Shown here: in pieces, positions 1 to 10,330 of the stretch
How the letters are laid out: each line of letters opens with the position of its first letter
Position numbering within the stretch: position 1 is the stretch's first letter
Origin: Pseudideonella sakaiensis
GTDB lineage: Bacteria; Pseudomonadota; Gammaproteobacteria; Burkholderiales; Burkholderiaceae_C
Direction: 5' to 3'
Assembly (NCBI RefSeq): GCF_001293525.1
Contig: NZ_BBYR01000037.1
Location: forward strand, 62,001-126,000
DNA length: 64,000 nucleotides
Notes under the pieces: generated by a model
Databases searched by the model: none
What the model was told of the DNA's origin: nothing
Seen by the model: the letters and a program-made list of their open reading frames with translations, nothing else
Program-made: the position numbers and the translations under genes

Positions 1-305
1 ATGTCGCGGCAGGCCTTGCCGACCTCGGCGGTGTAGCCGGGGCTGACGGCGAAGCGGCAGCCGGCATTCAGCGCGGCGCGCGCATCGCCCGCATTGCGCA
101 CCGTGCCCGCGCCGACGATCGCCTCGGGCACCGCCCCGGCGATCGCCTCCATGCATTTCAGCGCGGCCGGGGTGCGCAGCGTCACCTCCAGCACCTTGAC
201 GCCGCCGGCCACCAGCGCCTCGGCCATCGGCACCGCGTCCTCCACGCGCTGGATCACGATGACCGGGATCACCGGGCCGTGTTCGGTCAGTTCGAGCGTC
301 TTCAT
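1..305 (-). CDS. eda: KDPG aldolase, 3' part beyond window edge
   Basis: Class I aldolase that splits 2-keto-3-deoxy-6-phosphogluconate into pyruvate and glyceraldehyde-3-phosphate, the last step of the Entner-Doudoroff pathway (cytoplasm). Only the first ~101 residues are in the window. They show the N-terminal half of the family's TIM barrel: the VIPVIVI strand, then [21 protein letters not shown], then [22 protein letters not shown]. The Schiff-base lysine lies outside the window. The ATG at 305 is 68 bp downstream of edd on the same strand, so the two are very likely co-transcribed from the promoter upstream of edd. Cut by the window boundary, not by mutation. Confidence 0.93.
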   Translation of the reverse strand, partial: MKTLELTEHGPVIPVIVIQRVEDAVPMAEALVAGGVKVLEVTLRTPAALKCMEAIAGAVPEAIVGAGTVRNAGDARAALNAGCRFAVSPGYTAEVGKACRD

Positions 306-373
306 CGCGGTTCTCCGGTCAGCGGGAATCGGGGTGGGCGATGCGGCGCGCGCCACGCCGCCGGCCCATCTTG

Positions 374-2221
<1,848 letters not shown>

Positions 2222-2263
2222 GGCCGGGGGGCGGACGGGCGCCGCAGGTCGTGGGGTGGAGCG

Positions 2264-2292
2264 ATTTTGCTGTAACCAAGTTACATCGTCAA
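2264..2292 (-). promoter_or_regulatory. edd-eda promoter
   Basis: Read on the minus strand there is TTGACG (2287-2292), exactly 17 bp, then CAAAAT (2264-2269). This is a good sigma-70 match, about 40 bp upstream of the edd start. The spacer is almost entirely a perfect palindrome (separate entry), so a bound regulator would block RNA polymerase. This is among the best -35/-10 pairs in the window. Confidence 0.7.
2271..2285. promoter_or_regulatory. HexR-like operator in the edd promoter
   Basis: Perfect inverted repeat TGTAAC-CAA-GTTACA lying between the -35 and -10 boxes of edd. HexR, the KDPG-sensing RpiR-family repressor of central sugar genes in proteobacteria, binds sites of the form TGTARTnnnAYTACA. 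The match in layout and half-site is close but not exact (C/G instead of T/A at the inner arm positions). The regulator assignment is inference; no hexR gene is in the window. Confidence 0.55.
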
Positions 2293-2418
2293 TCGCCGAA
2301 CAAGAAACTCAGCGACGACGCCCTCCGGCCTTGCACCCTCCGTGCCGGGCACGCTCCCTGCCCTGCCGCGGCCGGGTGGCCGGACCCGCCGGCACGTCGA
2401 CGACCGCGGCGGCGCCGC

Positions 2419-4722
2419 TCAGGGTGCCGTGCGCGACCGGGCCATGTCGGCCAGCGCGCGGCAGCCGCGGGCGGCGTCCGGCGGCTCGCTGCCGCCGAAG
2501 TCCAGCAGCGGCACCAGCGCGGCCAGCGGGTTCACCAGCGCCGCCAGCAGGCCGGCGGCGCCGAGCTTGCCGATCAGCGGTCCCGGCTGCAGCGAGACGG
2601 CCGGCCGGGCCAGCGTGCCCTGTACCCGCACCGGCGTGCGCAGCGCCAGCGGGCTGAAGTCGCGCGGCGAGACGCGGGCCCGCAGGTCCATCGATTCGTC
2701 GACCAGCGACACCCGGCCCTCGACCCAGACCACCGAGTCGCGCGTGTCGACCACCATCACCCGCGGCGATGCGATGCCGTCCTGGACCCGCAGGTCGGCC
2801 AGCGCGCAGCTCAGCGGCAGCGCGTCGTCGCCGCGCACCCACACGCCCAGCGCCTGTGCCAGGTCGATGCCGGCCGCCTCGACCAACAGGTGCGAGACGC
2901 TGCCGTCGCGCAGGCGGCCGCGCAGGTCGCCGTCCAGGCTCGCGAGGATCTGCGCGGTCGAGCGGCCGCGGCCCTGCAGCCGGGCCAGGCCGTCGAAGCG
3001 GCCGGTGACGAAGGGCGGCGCACCCCGGCCGCGCTCCTGGGCCAGCCAGCGTTCCAGCCGGACGTCGTTCCAGCGCAGGTCGGTGCGCACCTGCGCGAGT
3101 GCGGCCCGTCCGTCCAGGTCGATGCGTCCGCGCAGCGAACCGTCGGCGGTGCGCGCGTCGATGTCCTGCAGGCTCAGCACGCCGTCGTCCAGGCGCAGCC
3201 GGGCGCGCATCGGCTGCAGCGGCTCGAGGCGCTCGGTGCCGAGGTCGAGCTCGCCCAGGTCGAAGCGCACGTCGGCGTCCATCACGCGCAGCGACGGCAG
3301 GTCGAAGTCGCGGTCCGGCAGCACGCGGCCCGGCGCCGCCACCTCCGGGGCCCCGCTGCGCCGGCCCTGTGCATCGCGCGGGGCGGCGCCGATCGCCGGG
3401 CCCAGGTCGGCCAGCAGCAGGCGTTCGCCGCCGACGCGGCCGTCCAGGCGCGGCCGCGGTGCGGCGCCGGCGTCGTAGCGCAGCGCCGCCGTCAGCCGGC
3501 TGCGGCCGATGCGCGCGTCGTCGACGCGGGTGCTCCAGCGTTGCCCGTCCTTCGCGAGCACGCCGCGCAGCGAGAACGCAGGCGTGGTCGGCAGCGTGAC
3601 GCCGATCACGTCGCCGACCGCCGCCAGCGACGGGCCCTCGAGGCGGAAGCGGCCGCCCAGGCCCGCGAGCTGGCGCAGGTCGCGCACCGCGCCGTCGAAG
3701 CCGAAGGCCGCGCGGCCGATGCGGCCCTGCACGGCCAGCGGCAGCGGCCGGCTGTCGGCATCGTCGGCCACCCAGGGCAGCACGCCGCTGCTGCGCAGCG
3801 TGGCGGCGAGCGGCAGGCCGCGGTAGCGGCCCTCGGCCTCGGCGCGCAGGCCGGGCCGGCCCAGGTCGTCGGCGCGGTCGGCTTCGCGGCCGGCGGCAGC
3901 GGCGGAGGCGGCAGGCGTGCGAGCCGGCGTCGTCGCGGCGGGCGCGGCAGAGGCCCCGCCGCCGGCCGTGGCGGCACTGCCGACGCCATCGGTCAGCGAG
4001 AAGCGAACCCGCACCGCACTCGCCAGCGGCGCATCTCGGTAGTCGACCTGTCCGTCGCGCACCTGCAGCTGCTCGAACACCGGCAGCGCCGGCGCCGGCC
4101 CGGGCTCGGCGCGCGGCGGCCCGAACTGCCAGGAGGCGCGGCCGTCCTGGCGGCGTTCCAGATCGAGCGCCAGCCGCTGCGCCTCGAGCCGCCGGATGCG
4201 CAGCGGTTCGCCGCGCCAGGTGCGCCAGAGGTCGCGCCAGCGCAGCTGCAGGCGGCCCTCCTCGGCCACCAGCGTCGGCGCGCCCAGGCTCCAGGCCGGC
4301 GGGCCGATCTCGATGCGGTGGGCCCGCAACTCGACGCGGCCGAGCAGCCGCACCCGGACGCCGCCGGCGCGGCGCGCGGCCACGGCGTCCGCGGCCGAGG
4401 CGGAGGCCGCGACGGCGGACGCCGGCCGCGCCGCCGCGGGCCCGACCGGCTCCGCCAGCGGCCCGTCGAGACGCACCGGCCGGTCCAGCACCCGCGCGAG
4501 GCCGCGCTCCATCGGGCCCGCGAGGAAGGGCCAGCCGGCCAGCTCGCAGGCGGCCACGGCGAGCACCGCGACGCCGAGCACGCCCGCCAGCAGGCGCCCG
4601 GCACGCACGCGCCGGCGTCGCGATGCGGCCGGCGCGGCGGGGACGCCGCCGGCCGTGCCGGGAGCGCCGGCGGGGGCCGGGGGTGCGCGGTCGGGCTCGC
4701 GGGGAACAGCGGATTCGGGCAT
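2419..4722 (-). CDS. AsmA-family envelope protein
   Basis: Large AsmA/TamB-like protein (767 residues), a family of single-span inner-membrane proteins with long periplasmic beta-rich bodies thought to bridge lipids to the outer membrane. One hydrophobic segment near residues 40-58 (LLAGVLGVAVLAVAACELAGWPF) follows an Arg-rich cytoplasmic stretch. The body repeats the family's RLEAQRLALDLERR / QLQVRDGQVDYRDAPL style, and an AsmA_2-type C-terminal part (LLVEAAGIDLAQALGVWVRGDDALPLSCALADLRVQDG, ending in PLAALVPLLDFG) is clear. I start it at the ATG at 4722; an in-frame ATG 36 bp upstream is possible. It is divergent from the response regulator at 4833. Confidence 0.8.
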   Translation of the reverse strand: MPESAVPREPDRAPPAPAGAPGTAGGVPAAPAASRRRRVRAGRLLAGVLGVAVLAVAACELAGWPFLAGPMERGLARVLDRPVRLDGPLAEPVGPAAARPASAVAASASAADAVAARRAGGVRVRLLGRVELRAHRIEIGPPAWSLGAPTLVAEEGRLQLRWRDLWRTWRGEPLRIRRLEAQRLALDLERRQDGRASWQFGPPRAEPGPAPALPVFEQLQVRDGQVDYRDAPLASAVRVRFSLTDGVGSAATAGGGASAAPAATTPARTPAASAAAAGREADRADDLGRPGLRAEAEGRYRGLPLAATLRSSGVLPWVADDADSRPLPLAVQGRIGRAAFGFDGAVRDLRQLAGLGGRFRLEGPSLAAVGDVIGVTLPTTPAFSLRGVLAKDGQRWSTRVDDARIGRSRLTAALRYDAGAAPRPRLDGRVGGERLLLADLGPAIGAAPRDAQGRRSGAPEVAAPGRVLPDRDFDLPSLRVMDADVRFDLGELDLGTERLEPLQPMRARLRLDDGVLSLQDIDARTADGSLRGRIDLDGRAALAQVRTDLRWNDVRLERWLAQERGRGAPPFVTGRFDGLARLQGRGRSTAQILASLDGDLRGRLRDGSVSHLLVEAAGIDLAQALGVWVRGDDALPLSCALADLRVQDGIASPRVMVVDTRDSVVWVEGRVSLVDESMDLRARVSPRDFSPLALRTPVRVQGTLARPAVSLQPGPLIGKLGAAGLLAALVNPLAALVPLLDFGGSEPPDAARGCRALADMARSRTAP

Positions 4723-4820
4723 GGACGGATGCTGCCGCCCGGCGCCGCGCGCGGCCATCGTCCGCCGCCGCGGCGCCGCGTCGGCCGCCTCCTACCGGCC
4801 GCGGCCGCCGTGGCGCGCGG

Positions 4821-4826
4821 TATCCT
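4821..4826 (+). promoter_or_regulatory. -10 box giving a leaderless mRNA for the response regulator
   Basis: TATCCT lies 6 nt before the ATG at 4833, so transcription would begin at or within a base or two of the start codon. There is no Shine-Dalgarno sequence. It is one of several similar cases in this window. Confidence 0.45.
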
Positions 4827-4832
4827 GCCGCG

Positions 4833-5558
4833 ATGCGCCTGCTGCTGGTGGAGGACGACGCGATGATCGGCGAGGGCCTGCGCGCGGCGCTGCGCCACGA
4901 GGGCCATGCCGTCGACTGGGTGCGCGACGCCGCGGCCGCGCAGGCCGCGCTCGGCTCCGAGCGCTTCGACCTGGTGCTGCTGGACCTGGGCCTGCCGCCG
5001 GGCGGCCCGCCGCCGCGCGCCGGGGCGGCCGCGGCAGCGGCCCCCGCCGGCCCGGCGGACGGCCTGGACCTGCTGCGCCGCGAGCGGGCGCGCGGCCTGG
5101 CCACGCCGGTGATCGTGCTGACGGCACGCGACGCGCCGGGCGACCGCGTGCGCGGCCTGGATGCCGGCGCCGACGACTACCTCGTCAAGCCTTTCGAACT
5201 CGACGAGCTCGGCGCGCGCATCCGGGCGGTGGCGCGCCGCCACGGCGGCCACGCGCAGCCGGCGCTGCGCCACCGCGACGTGACGCTGGATCCGGCCACC
5301 CGCCAGGTGCAGCGCGGCGGCGTGCCGGTGCTGCTGTCGGCGCGCGAGTTCGCGGTGCTGGAGGCGCTGATGCAGCGGCCCGGCGCGGTGCTGTCGCGCG
5401 CGCAGCTGGAAGACCGGCTCTACGGCTGGGGCGAGGAGATCGAGAGCAACGCCGTCTCCGTCTACGTGCTGCAGCTGCGCCGCAAGCTCGGCGCCGATTT
5501 CATCGGCAACATGCGCGGCGTCGGCTACTTCCTGAACCCGGCGCCGCCGTCCCCGTGA
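4833..5558 (+). CDS. OmpR/QseB-family response regulator with an enlarged receiver loop
   Basis: DNA-binding response regulator, 241 residues. Receiver: MRLLLVEDDAMIGEGL (acidic pocket), phospho-acceptor Asp in DLVLLDLGLP, Thr in VIVLTARD, Lys in DDYLVKPFE. C-terminal winged helix: LSAREFAVLEALMQRPGAVLSRAQLEDRLYG, then NAVSVYVLQLRRKLGADFIGNMRGVGYFL, as in QseB/PmrA relatives. Oddity: right after DLGLP there are about 20 extra Gly/Pro/Ala residues (GGPPPRAGAAAAAAP...) before the DGLDLL helix, an expansion of the beta3-alpha3 loop beside the phosphorylation site. Its stop overlaps the GTG of the kinase gene by 4 bp, so the pair is translationally coupled. Targets unknown. Confidence 0.9.
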   Translation: MRLLLVEDDAMIGEGLRAALRHEGHAVDWVRDAAAAQAALGSERFDLVLLDLGLPPGGPPPRAGAAAAAAPAGPADGLDLLRRERARGLATPVIVLTARDAPGDRVRGLDAGADDYLVKPFELDELGARIRAVARRHGGHAQPALRHRDVTLDPATRQVQRGGVPVLLSAREFAVLEALMQRPGAVLSRAQLEDRLYGWGEEIESNAVSVYVLQLRRKLGADFIGNMRGVGYFLNPAPPSP

Positions 5559-6928
5559 GCGTGAGCGCCGCCCTGCGCCGTCCCTGGCTGAACTCCATCC
5601 GCTGGCGGCTGCTGGCCTGGCTGGTCGGCCTGCTCGTGCTCGGGGCGCTGGCGGTCGGCGGCGTCGGCTACCGCAGCGTGCTGGCCGAGACCGAGGCGCT
5701 GTTCGACTACCAGCTGCGCCAGATGGCGCTGTCGCTGCGCGACCAGGGCGAGATCGGCCCGGCCCAGGCCCAGGCGCTGCGCAACGAGGAGCTGGACTTC
5801 GTGGTGCAGATCTGGACCGCCGACGGCCGCAGCCTCTACGCGTCGCGCCCGCACCCGACGCTGCCCGACCGGGCCGTGCTCGGGCTGGCCGACGTGAGCG
5901 TCGACGGCGAGACCTGGCGCACCTACGGCGTCGCCACCGGCCTGCGGGTGATCCAGGTCGCGCAGCCGCGGCGCATCCGGCGCGCGCTGGCCGCCGATGC
6001 CGCGCTGCGCAGCGTCGCGCCGATGCTGGCGCTGGCCCCGCTGCTGGCGCTGGCGATGGCGGGCCTGGCGAGCATGACGCTGCGCCCGCTGGCCCGCGTG
6101 GCGCGCGACCTGCGCGGGCGCGACGAGCACACGCTGGCGCCGCTGCCGGAGGCCGGCCTGCCCGATGAGCTGGCCCCGCTGGTGCAGGCGCTGAACCAGC
6201 TGCTGGCCCGGCTCGGCCGGGCGCTGGACGGCCAGCGCGCCTTCGTCGCCGACGCCGCCCACGAGCTGCGCTCGCCGCTGACCGCGTTGACGCTGCAGCT
6301 CGCTGCGGTGGCGCGGGCCGGCGACGAGCCCGCCCGCCGCAGCGCGCTGGCCGACCTGGCCGCCGGCATCGAGCGCAGCACCCACCTCGTCGAGCAGCTG
6401 CTCGCACTGGCGCGCCAGGAGCCGGGCGCGGTGCCGGCGCCCGACGCGCCGCTCGACCTCGCCGCGCTGGCCGGCGAGGTGCTGGCGCAGGCCGTGCCGC
6501 AGGCCCTGGCGCGCGGCGCCACGCTGGACCTGCAGGCCGACGCGGCCGTGCCGCTGCGGGGCGACGCCGCCGCGCTGCGGCTGCTGCTGCGCAACCTGGT
6601 GGACAACGCACTGCGCCACGGCGCGCCGGGCGGCCACGTCGAGGTCCGGGTGGAGGCCGACCCGGCCGGCGGCGCCCGCCTGGTCGTCGACGACGACGGG
6701 CCGGGGCTGCCGCCCGCCGAGCGCACGCGCGTGTTCGACCGCTTCTACCGCCCCGCCGGCACGCAGGCCGAGGGCAGCGGCCTGGGCCTGGCGATCGTGC
6801 GCGGCATCGCCGAGCGGCACCGTGCGCGCGTGGTGCTGGACACCGCGCCCCGCGGCGGCCTGCGGGCCGAGGTCCGCTTCCCGCCGGCCGAGGGCGGCGC
6901 GCCGACGGCCGAGGCCTCGGGGGGCTGA
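5555..6928 (+). CDS. QseC-type sensor histidine kinase
   Basis: Partner kinase of the preceding regulator, 457 residues, inner membrane. The order is: TM1 at ~17-38 (LLAWLVGLLVLGALAVGGVGY), a periplasmic domain of ~125 residues, TM2 (MLALAPLLALAMAGLASM), a short HAMP-like linker, HisKA with AFVADAAHELRSPLTAL (phospho-His), and HATPase with NLVDNALRHG (N box), DDDGPGLP (G1) and GSGLGLAIV (G2). The GTG at 5555 within the GTGA overlap is chosen because the reading frame upstream of it is the regulator's DNA in another frame. The stimulus cannot be told from sequence; QseBC/PmrAB-like pairs sense envelope or metal signals. Confidence 0.9.
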   Translation: MSVSAALRRPWLNSIRWRLLAWLVGLLVLGALAVGGVGYRSVLAETEALFDYQLRQMALSLRDQGEIGPAQAQALRNEELDFVVQIWTADGRSLYASRPHPTLPDRAVLGLADVSVDGETWRTYGVATGLRVIQVAQPRRIRRALAADAALRSVAPMLALAPLLALAMAGLASMTLRPLARVARDLRGRDEHTLAPLPEAGLPDELAPLVQALNQLLARLGRALDGQRAFVADAAHELRSPLTALTLQLAAVARAGDEPARRSALADLAAGIERSTHLVEQLLALARQEPGAVPAPDAPLDLAALAGEVLAQAVPQALARGATLDLQADAAVPLRGDAAALRLLLRNLVDNALRHGAPGGHVEVRVEADPAGGARLVVDDDGPGLPPAERTRVFDRFYRPAGTQAEGSGLGLAIVRGIAERHRARVVLDTAPRGGLRAEVRFPPAEGGAPTAEASGG

Positions 6929-7038
6929 CGCGAGGCGGCAGGCGGGGGGCGATCCGAAGAAAACGCCGGGCCGCGCCACGTTCTCTGGGCCCCCGGCGGG
7001 GCGCGCGACGGGCATCGCCCGGCCGGGGGGCGCCTCGC

Positions 7039-8301
7039 TCAGGCCCGGCGCCGCACCCACAGCGCCGCGGCGGCGGCCGCGCTCGCCAGCAGCAGCACGC
7101 CCAGCCAGCCCGCGTGCGCCAGCGCCAGGCTGCCGAGCGCGGCGCCGCTGGCCATGCCGGCGAACATGCCGGTGAACAGCAGCGCGTTCAGCCGGCTGCG
7201 CGCGTCCGGGTCGAGGCCGTAGACCAGGGTCTGGTGGGCGACCAGCGTGGCCTGCATGCCGACGTCGAAGACCACCGCGCCGAGCACCAGCACTGCCAGC
7301 GCGGCGGGCCCCTGCCAGCCGGCGGCGAGCGCCATGCCGGCAAAGGCCGCGAGCGCCAGCGCGATCCCGCCACGCGCCACCGCCGCCGGACCGCGCCGGT
7401 CGGCCGCGCGGCCGGCCCAGGGCGCCACCAGCGCACCGGCCGCGCCGGCCAGCCCGAAGGCGCCGGCCGCCGCGGCGCCGAGGCCGTGGCGCGCGTGCAG
7501 CATCACCGCCAGCGTCGACCAGAAGGCGCTGAAGCCGAGCGCCAGCAGCCCCTGCGCGGTGGCCGCGCGGCGCAGCGCCGGATGGCGGCGCCAGAGCGCC
7601 GCCAGCGAACCCAGCAGCGCGGCATAGCCGAGCCGGCTCGTCGGCGGCACCGCCGGCAGGCCGCGCCACGCGGCGACCGCGAAGCCGGCCAGGCCCAACG
7701 CGGCCATGCCATAGACCACCCGCCAGCCGAAGGGCTCGCCGAGCGCCCCGGCGACCACGCGCGACAGCAGGATGCCCAGCAGCAGCCCGGTCATCACCGA
7801 GCCGACGGTGCGGCCGCGCTCGGCCGGCGCGGCCAGCGTGGCGGCGGCCGGCACCAGGTCCTGCGCCAGCGTGGCGGCCAGGCCGATCGCCAGGCTGGCC
7901 GCCATCAGCGTGGCGGCGCCCGGTGCCAGCGCCGCCAGCGCGAGGGCCAGCGTCAGCACCCCGGCCTTGGCCAGCACGAGGCGGCGCCGATCGATGCGGT
8001 CGCCCAGCGGCGCGAGCAGGCCGATGCCCAGCGCATAGCCGAGCAGCGTCAGCGTCGGCAGCGCCCCGGTGCCCGCGGCGTCCAGCGCGAGGTCGGCACC
8101 GATGCGGCCCAGCAGCGGCTGCGAGAGGTAGAGGGTGGCCACGGCCAGTCCGGCGCCGCTGGCCATCAGGCGCACGCCGGCGGCGTCCAGGCCGGGCGCG
8201 GGCGCTGCGGCGCCGGAGGCGGCTGCGTCGGCGGCGACGGCCGTCGATGGGGCAGGAGCGGTGGGGCCGGACGCGGCCGGCGCGAGGGGGAGCGTTGTCA
8301 T
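7039..8301 (-). CDS. MFS transporter (DHA1-like exporter)
   Basis: Major facilitator, 420 residues with 12 predicted membrane helices. Family motifs: LGYALGIGLLAPLGDRIDRRRLVL is the motif-A loop between TM2 and TM3, and a weaker copy (PWAGRAADRRG) occurs in the second half. Relatives are proton-driven exporters of the YnfM/AraJ type; the substrate cannot be predicted. I place the start at the ATG at 8301: the 27 in-frame codons upstream have many A/T third positions, unlike the gene, so they look non-coding. It is divergent from the LysR gene at 8394, which probably controls it. Confidence 0.85.
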   Translation of the reverse strand: MTTLPLAPAASGPTAPAPSTAVAADAAASGAAAPAPGLDAAGVRLMASGAGLAVATLYLSQPLLGRIGADLALDAAGTGALPTLTLLGYALGIGLLAPLGDRIDRRRLVLAKAGVLTLALALAALAPGAATLMAASLAIGLAATLAQDLVPAAATLAAPAERGRTVGSVMTGLLLGILLSRVVAGALGEPFGWRVVYGMAALGLAGFAVAAWRGLPAVPPTSRLGYAALLGSLAALWRRHPALRRAATAQGLLALGFSAFWSTLAVMLHARHGLGAAAAGAFGLAGAAGALVAPWAGRAADRRGPAAVARGGIALALAAFAGMALAAGWQGPAALAVLVLGAVVFDVGMQATLVAHQTLVYGLDPDARSRLNALLFTGMFAGMASGAALGSLALAHAGWLGVLLLASAAAAAALWVRRRA

Positions 8302-8379
8302 CGGGGACCCCGGTGGTGTCGATGCGTCATTCTTCTTCTGCATGACTCCGGATGGTAGGTGCTCCGAGAACAGATCGCT

Positions 8380-8396
8380 CATACTCTTAACGTATG
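8380..8396. promoter_or_regulatory. Candidate LysR-type operator overlapping the lysR start
   Basis: CATAC-N7-GTATG, a perfect 5-7-5 inverted repeat containing the T-N11-A core typical of LysR-family sites. It lies between the divergent MFS and LysR genes and its right arm includes the ATG of the regulator. Fits autoregulation plus control of the exporter. Confidence 0.5.
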
Positions 8397-9362
8397 AACG
8401 ACGCCTTCGACGAGGGCGGCGATGCCCGCCGCTTCGCGCTGCTGCAGACCTTCGTCCGCATCGTGGACGCCGGCAGCCTGTCCGCCGCCGCGCGGCGCCT
8501 GGCCACCACCCAGCCGACGGTGAGCCGGCGCCTGCAGGCGCTGGAACGCGCGCTGGGCGTGCGCCTGCTGCAGCGCAACACCCACACGATGGCGCTGACG
8601 GAGGACGGTGAGCGCTGCCTGGCGCACGCGCGCGAGCTGCTGGAGCGCTGGCAGGCCTTCGAGGGCGACCTGCGCGGCCGCCGCGACGCGCCGCGCGGCA
8701 GCCTGCGGGTGCAGGTGCCGCATGCCTTCGGCCAGGACCAGCTGATCGCGCCGCTGGCCGAGTTCCTGAACCGGCACCCGCTGGTGCAGGTGGAGTGGCT
8801 GCTGCACGACCACCCGCCGGACTTCGTCGCCGGCGGCATCGACTGCGCGATCCGCGTCGGCCCGGTCGAGGACCCCGGCGTGGTCGCGCTGCGCCTGGCC
8901 GAGGTCAGCCGCATCGTGGTCGCCGCGCCGGGGCTGTGGGGCGCGGGCGCGGCGCCGGCCGACCCGGACGCCCTCGCCGCGCTGCCCTGGGTCGCGCTGC
9001 AGACCTACTACCGCGACGAGGTGCAGCTCGAGGCGCCGGACGGCGCCCCGCCCTGGCGCATCCCGATCCGCCCGCGGCTGGCCACCGACAGCCTCTACGC
9101 GGTCCGCCAGGCGGTGCGCGCCGGGCTCGGCGCCGCGCTGGTGTCGGCCTGGGTGGTGGCCGAGGACCTGGCGCGCGGCGAGCTGGTGCGGCTGGCCGCA
9201 CCACGGGCCGGCACCCCGCTGCCGGTCTCGCTCACCCACCCGCCGCTGCGCTTTCCACCGGCCCGCCTGCGCGCCTTCGCGCAGCTGATGCGCGAGCGCA
9301 TGCCCGGCCTCGCCGGGATGCAGGCGCCGACACCCGGTGTCCCGCCGGCCCGCAGCCGATGA
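8394..9362 (+). CDS. LysR-family transcriptional regulator
   Basis: 322 residues. The N-terminal winged HTH runs FALLQTFVRIVDAGSLSAAARRLATTQPTVSRRLQALERALGVRLLQRN (residues ~13-62), followed by the LysR_substrate effector domain with the usual APGLWG, GLGAALVSAWVVAEDL and LVRL segments. It is closest in style to the CrgA/AaeR-like group often paired with exporters or oxidoreductases. Divergent from the MFS gene with a palindrome over its own start, so it probably senses the exported compound. No Shine-Dalgarno sequence is seen before the ATG. Confidence 0.92.
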   Translation: MNDAFDEGGDARRFALLQTFVRIVDAGSLSAAARRLATTQPTVSRRLQALERALGVRLLQRNTHTMALTEDGERCLAHARELLERWQAFEGDLRGRRDAPRGSLRVQVPHAFGQDQLIAPLAEFLNRHPLVQVEWLLHDHPPDFVAGGIDCAIRVGPVEDPGVVALRLAEVSRIVVAAPGLWGAGAAPADPDALAALPWVALQTYYRDEVQLEAPDGAPPWRIPIRPRLATDSLYAVRQAVRAGLGAALVSAWVVAEDLARGELVRLAAPRAGTPLPVSLTHPPLRFPPARLRAFAQLMRERMPGLAGMQAPTPGVPPARSR

Positions 9363-9375
9363 CGGCGGCCGCCGC

Positions 9376-10161
9376 CTAGGGCGTCGCGAAGTACTTGCTG
9401 CGCGTCGGGTCGCCGACCTCGTCGACCACCTGCTCGTTGTGCGTCTCGACCCCGGTGAAGTAGTCGTCGATCGCCTTCTGGTAGGCGGTCTTCTTGTCGT
9501 CGAACTCGGCCTCGGTGTCGCCGACCTTGCCGTCGAAGGTCGGCGGGGGATGGTCGCGCAGGTAGGCGAGCAGCTCGCTGCGGTGGCAGCTCTCGTGGAA
9601 GCCGAGCGTGACGTTGCCGGCGGCGATGTCTTCCTTGGTCGTGCCGCGGCCGTAGGCCGAGTCGGCGTCGGGCTTGCCGGTGCCGTAGCCGGTGCAGATG
9701 TCCACCGCCCAGGTGATGCCGTTGCTGAAGCTCGTCACCTTCTTATCCACGTCGAGGCGGTTCGTGATCTGGCCCTTCGCGGTGCGGTCGATCGTCGTCA
9801 GCGCGCCATCGACCCCGGCCACGCCGGACTTGTCCTTCAGGATGCGCACCGAGAACACCTTGTGCAGCGTCTCGGCCTTGCCGTCGCTGGTGACCTGCGG
9901 CGGCGGCTGGCGGGTCGCCTTCTTCTGCTCCTCGCCCTCGGCCAGCGCGATCAGCGAGGGATCGACGTCGCGCGCCGTCGGCGCCTCGGCGGCGGGCAGC
10001 AGGTGCTCGCTGTACGCGGCGCCGTAGCCGCCGGGCGTGCGGAAGCTGCCCGGGCCGCCGCGGCCGAGCGGCGAATCGGGGTGGGCGACACGGCCCGCCT
10101 CGTTGACCCAGGCCTGCGGGGCGGCGGTCGGGCGCAGCGGCTCGGTTCGGCATCGGCACAT
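9376..10161 (-). CDS. Orphan protein with HEXXH motif (putative zinc metallopeptidase)
   Basis: 261 residues, family not recognised. Residues 1-100 are low-complexity and charged, with no signal peptide or membrane span. A compact domain follows: KVFSVRILKDKSGVAGVDGALTT, then ITWAVDICTGYG, then NVTLGFHESCHRSELLAYL. HESCH (189-193) fits the HEXXH zinc-binding consensus and sits in a predicted helix. Possible third ligands are among the Glu and Asp residues in the acidic tail (GDTEAEFDDKK, ETHNEQVVDEVGD). The start at 10161 has GAGGA 9 nt upstream. It stands alone between a LysR gene and a hybrid kinase. Activity is inferred from the motif only. Confidence 0.6.
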   Translation of the reverse strand: MCRCRTEPLRPTAAPQAWVNEAGRVAHPDSPLGRGGPGSFRTPGGYGAAYSEHLLPAAEAPTARDVDPSLIALAEGEEQKKATRQPPPQVTSDGKAETLHKVFSVRILKDKSGVAGVDGALTTIDRTAKGQITNRLDVDKKVTSFSNGITWAVDICTGYGTGKPDADSAYGRGTTKEDIAAGNVTLGFHESCHRSELLAYLRDHPPPTFDGKVGDTEAEFDDKKTAYQKAIDDYFTGVETHNEQVVDEVGDPTRSKYFATP

Positions 10162-10330
10162 GGAGAACGATCCTCGTCGGCGGGCCGGTTCGGCCCCGGG
10201 CCGCGGACCGGCAGGCCCGCGCGCCGCGATGATGGACCGCCGCGCCGCACCGGACAAGGCGGCCCGTGCGGCAGCCCGTGAGAAACCGCACGCGCGGGCA
10301 GGCGCCGCCGGCCGGCCCCTCGGGAGCCGC

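Noticed and set aside
7009-7021. CGGGC-ATC-GCCCG as terminator of the two convergent genes
   Set aside because: Arms of only 5 bp and no T-run; such hairpins are common by chance in this GC content. The same applies to 31283-31296.
8302-8382. Longer start for the MFS transporter
   Set aside because: Codons are AT-ending and would leave only 11 bp for the divergent promoters.
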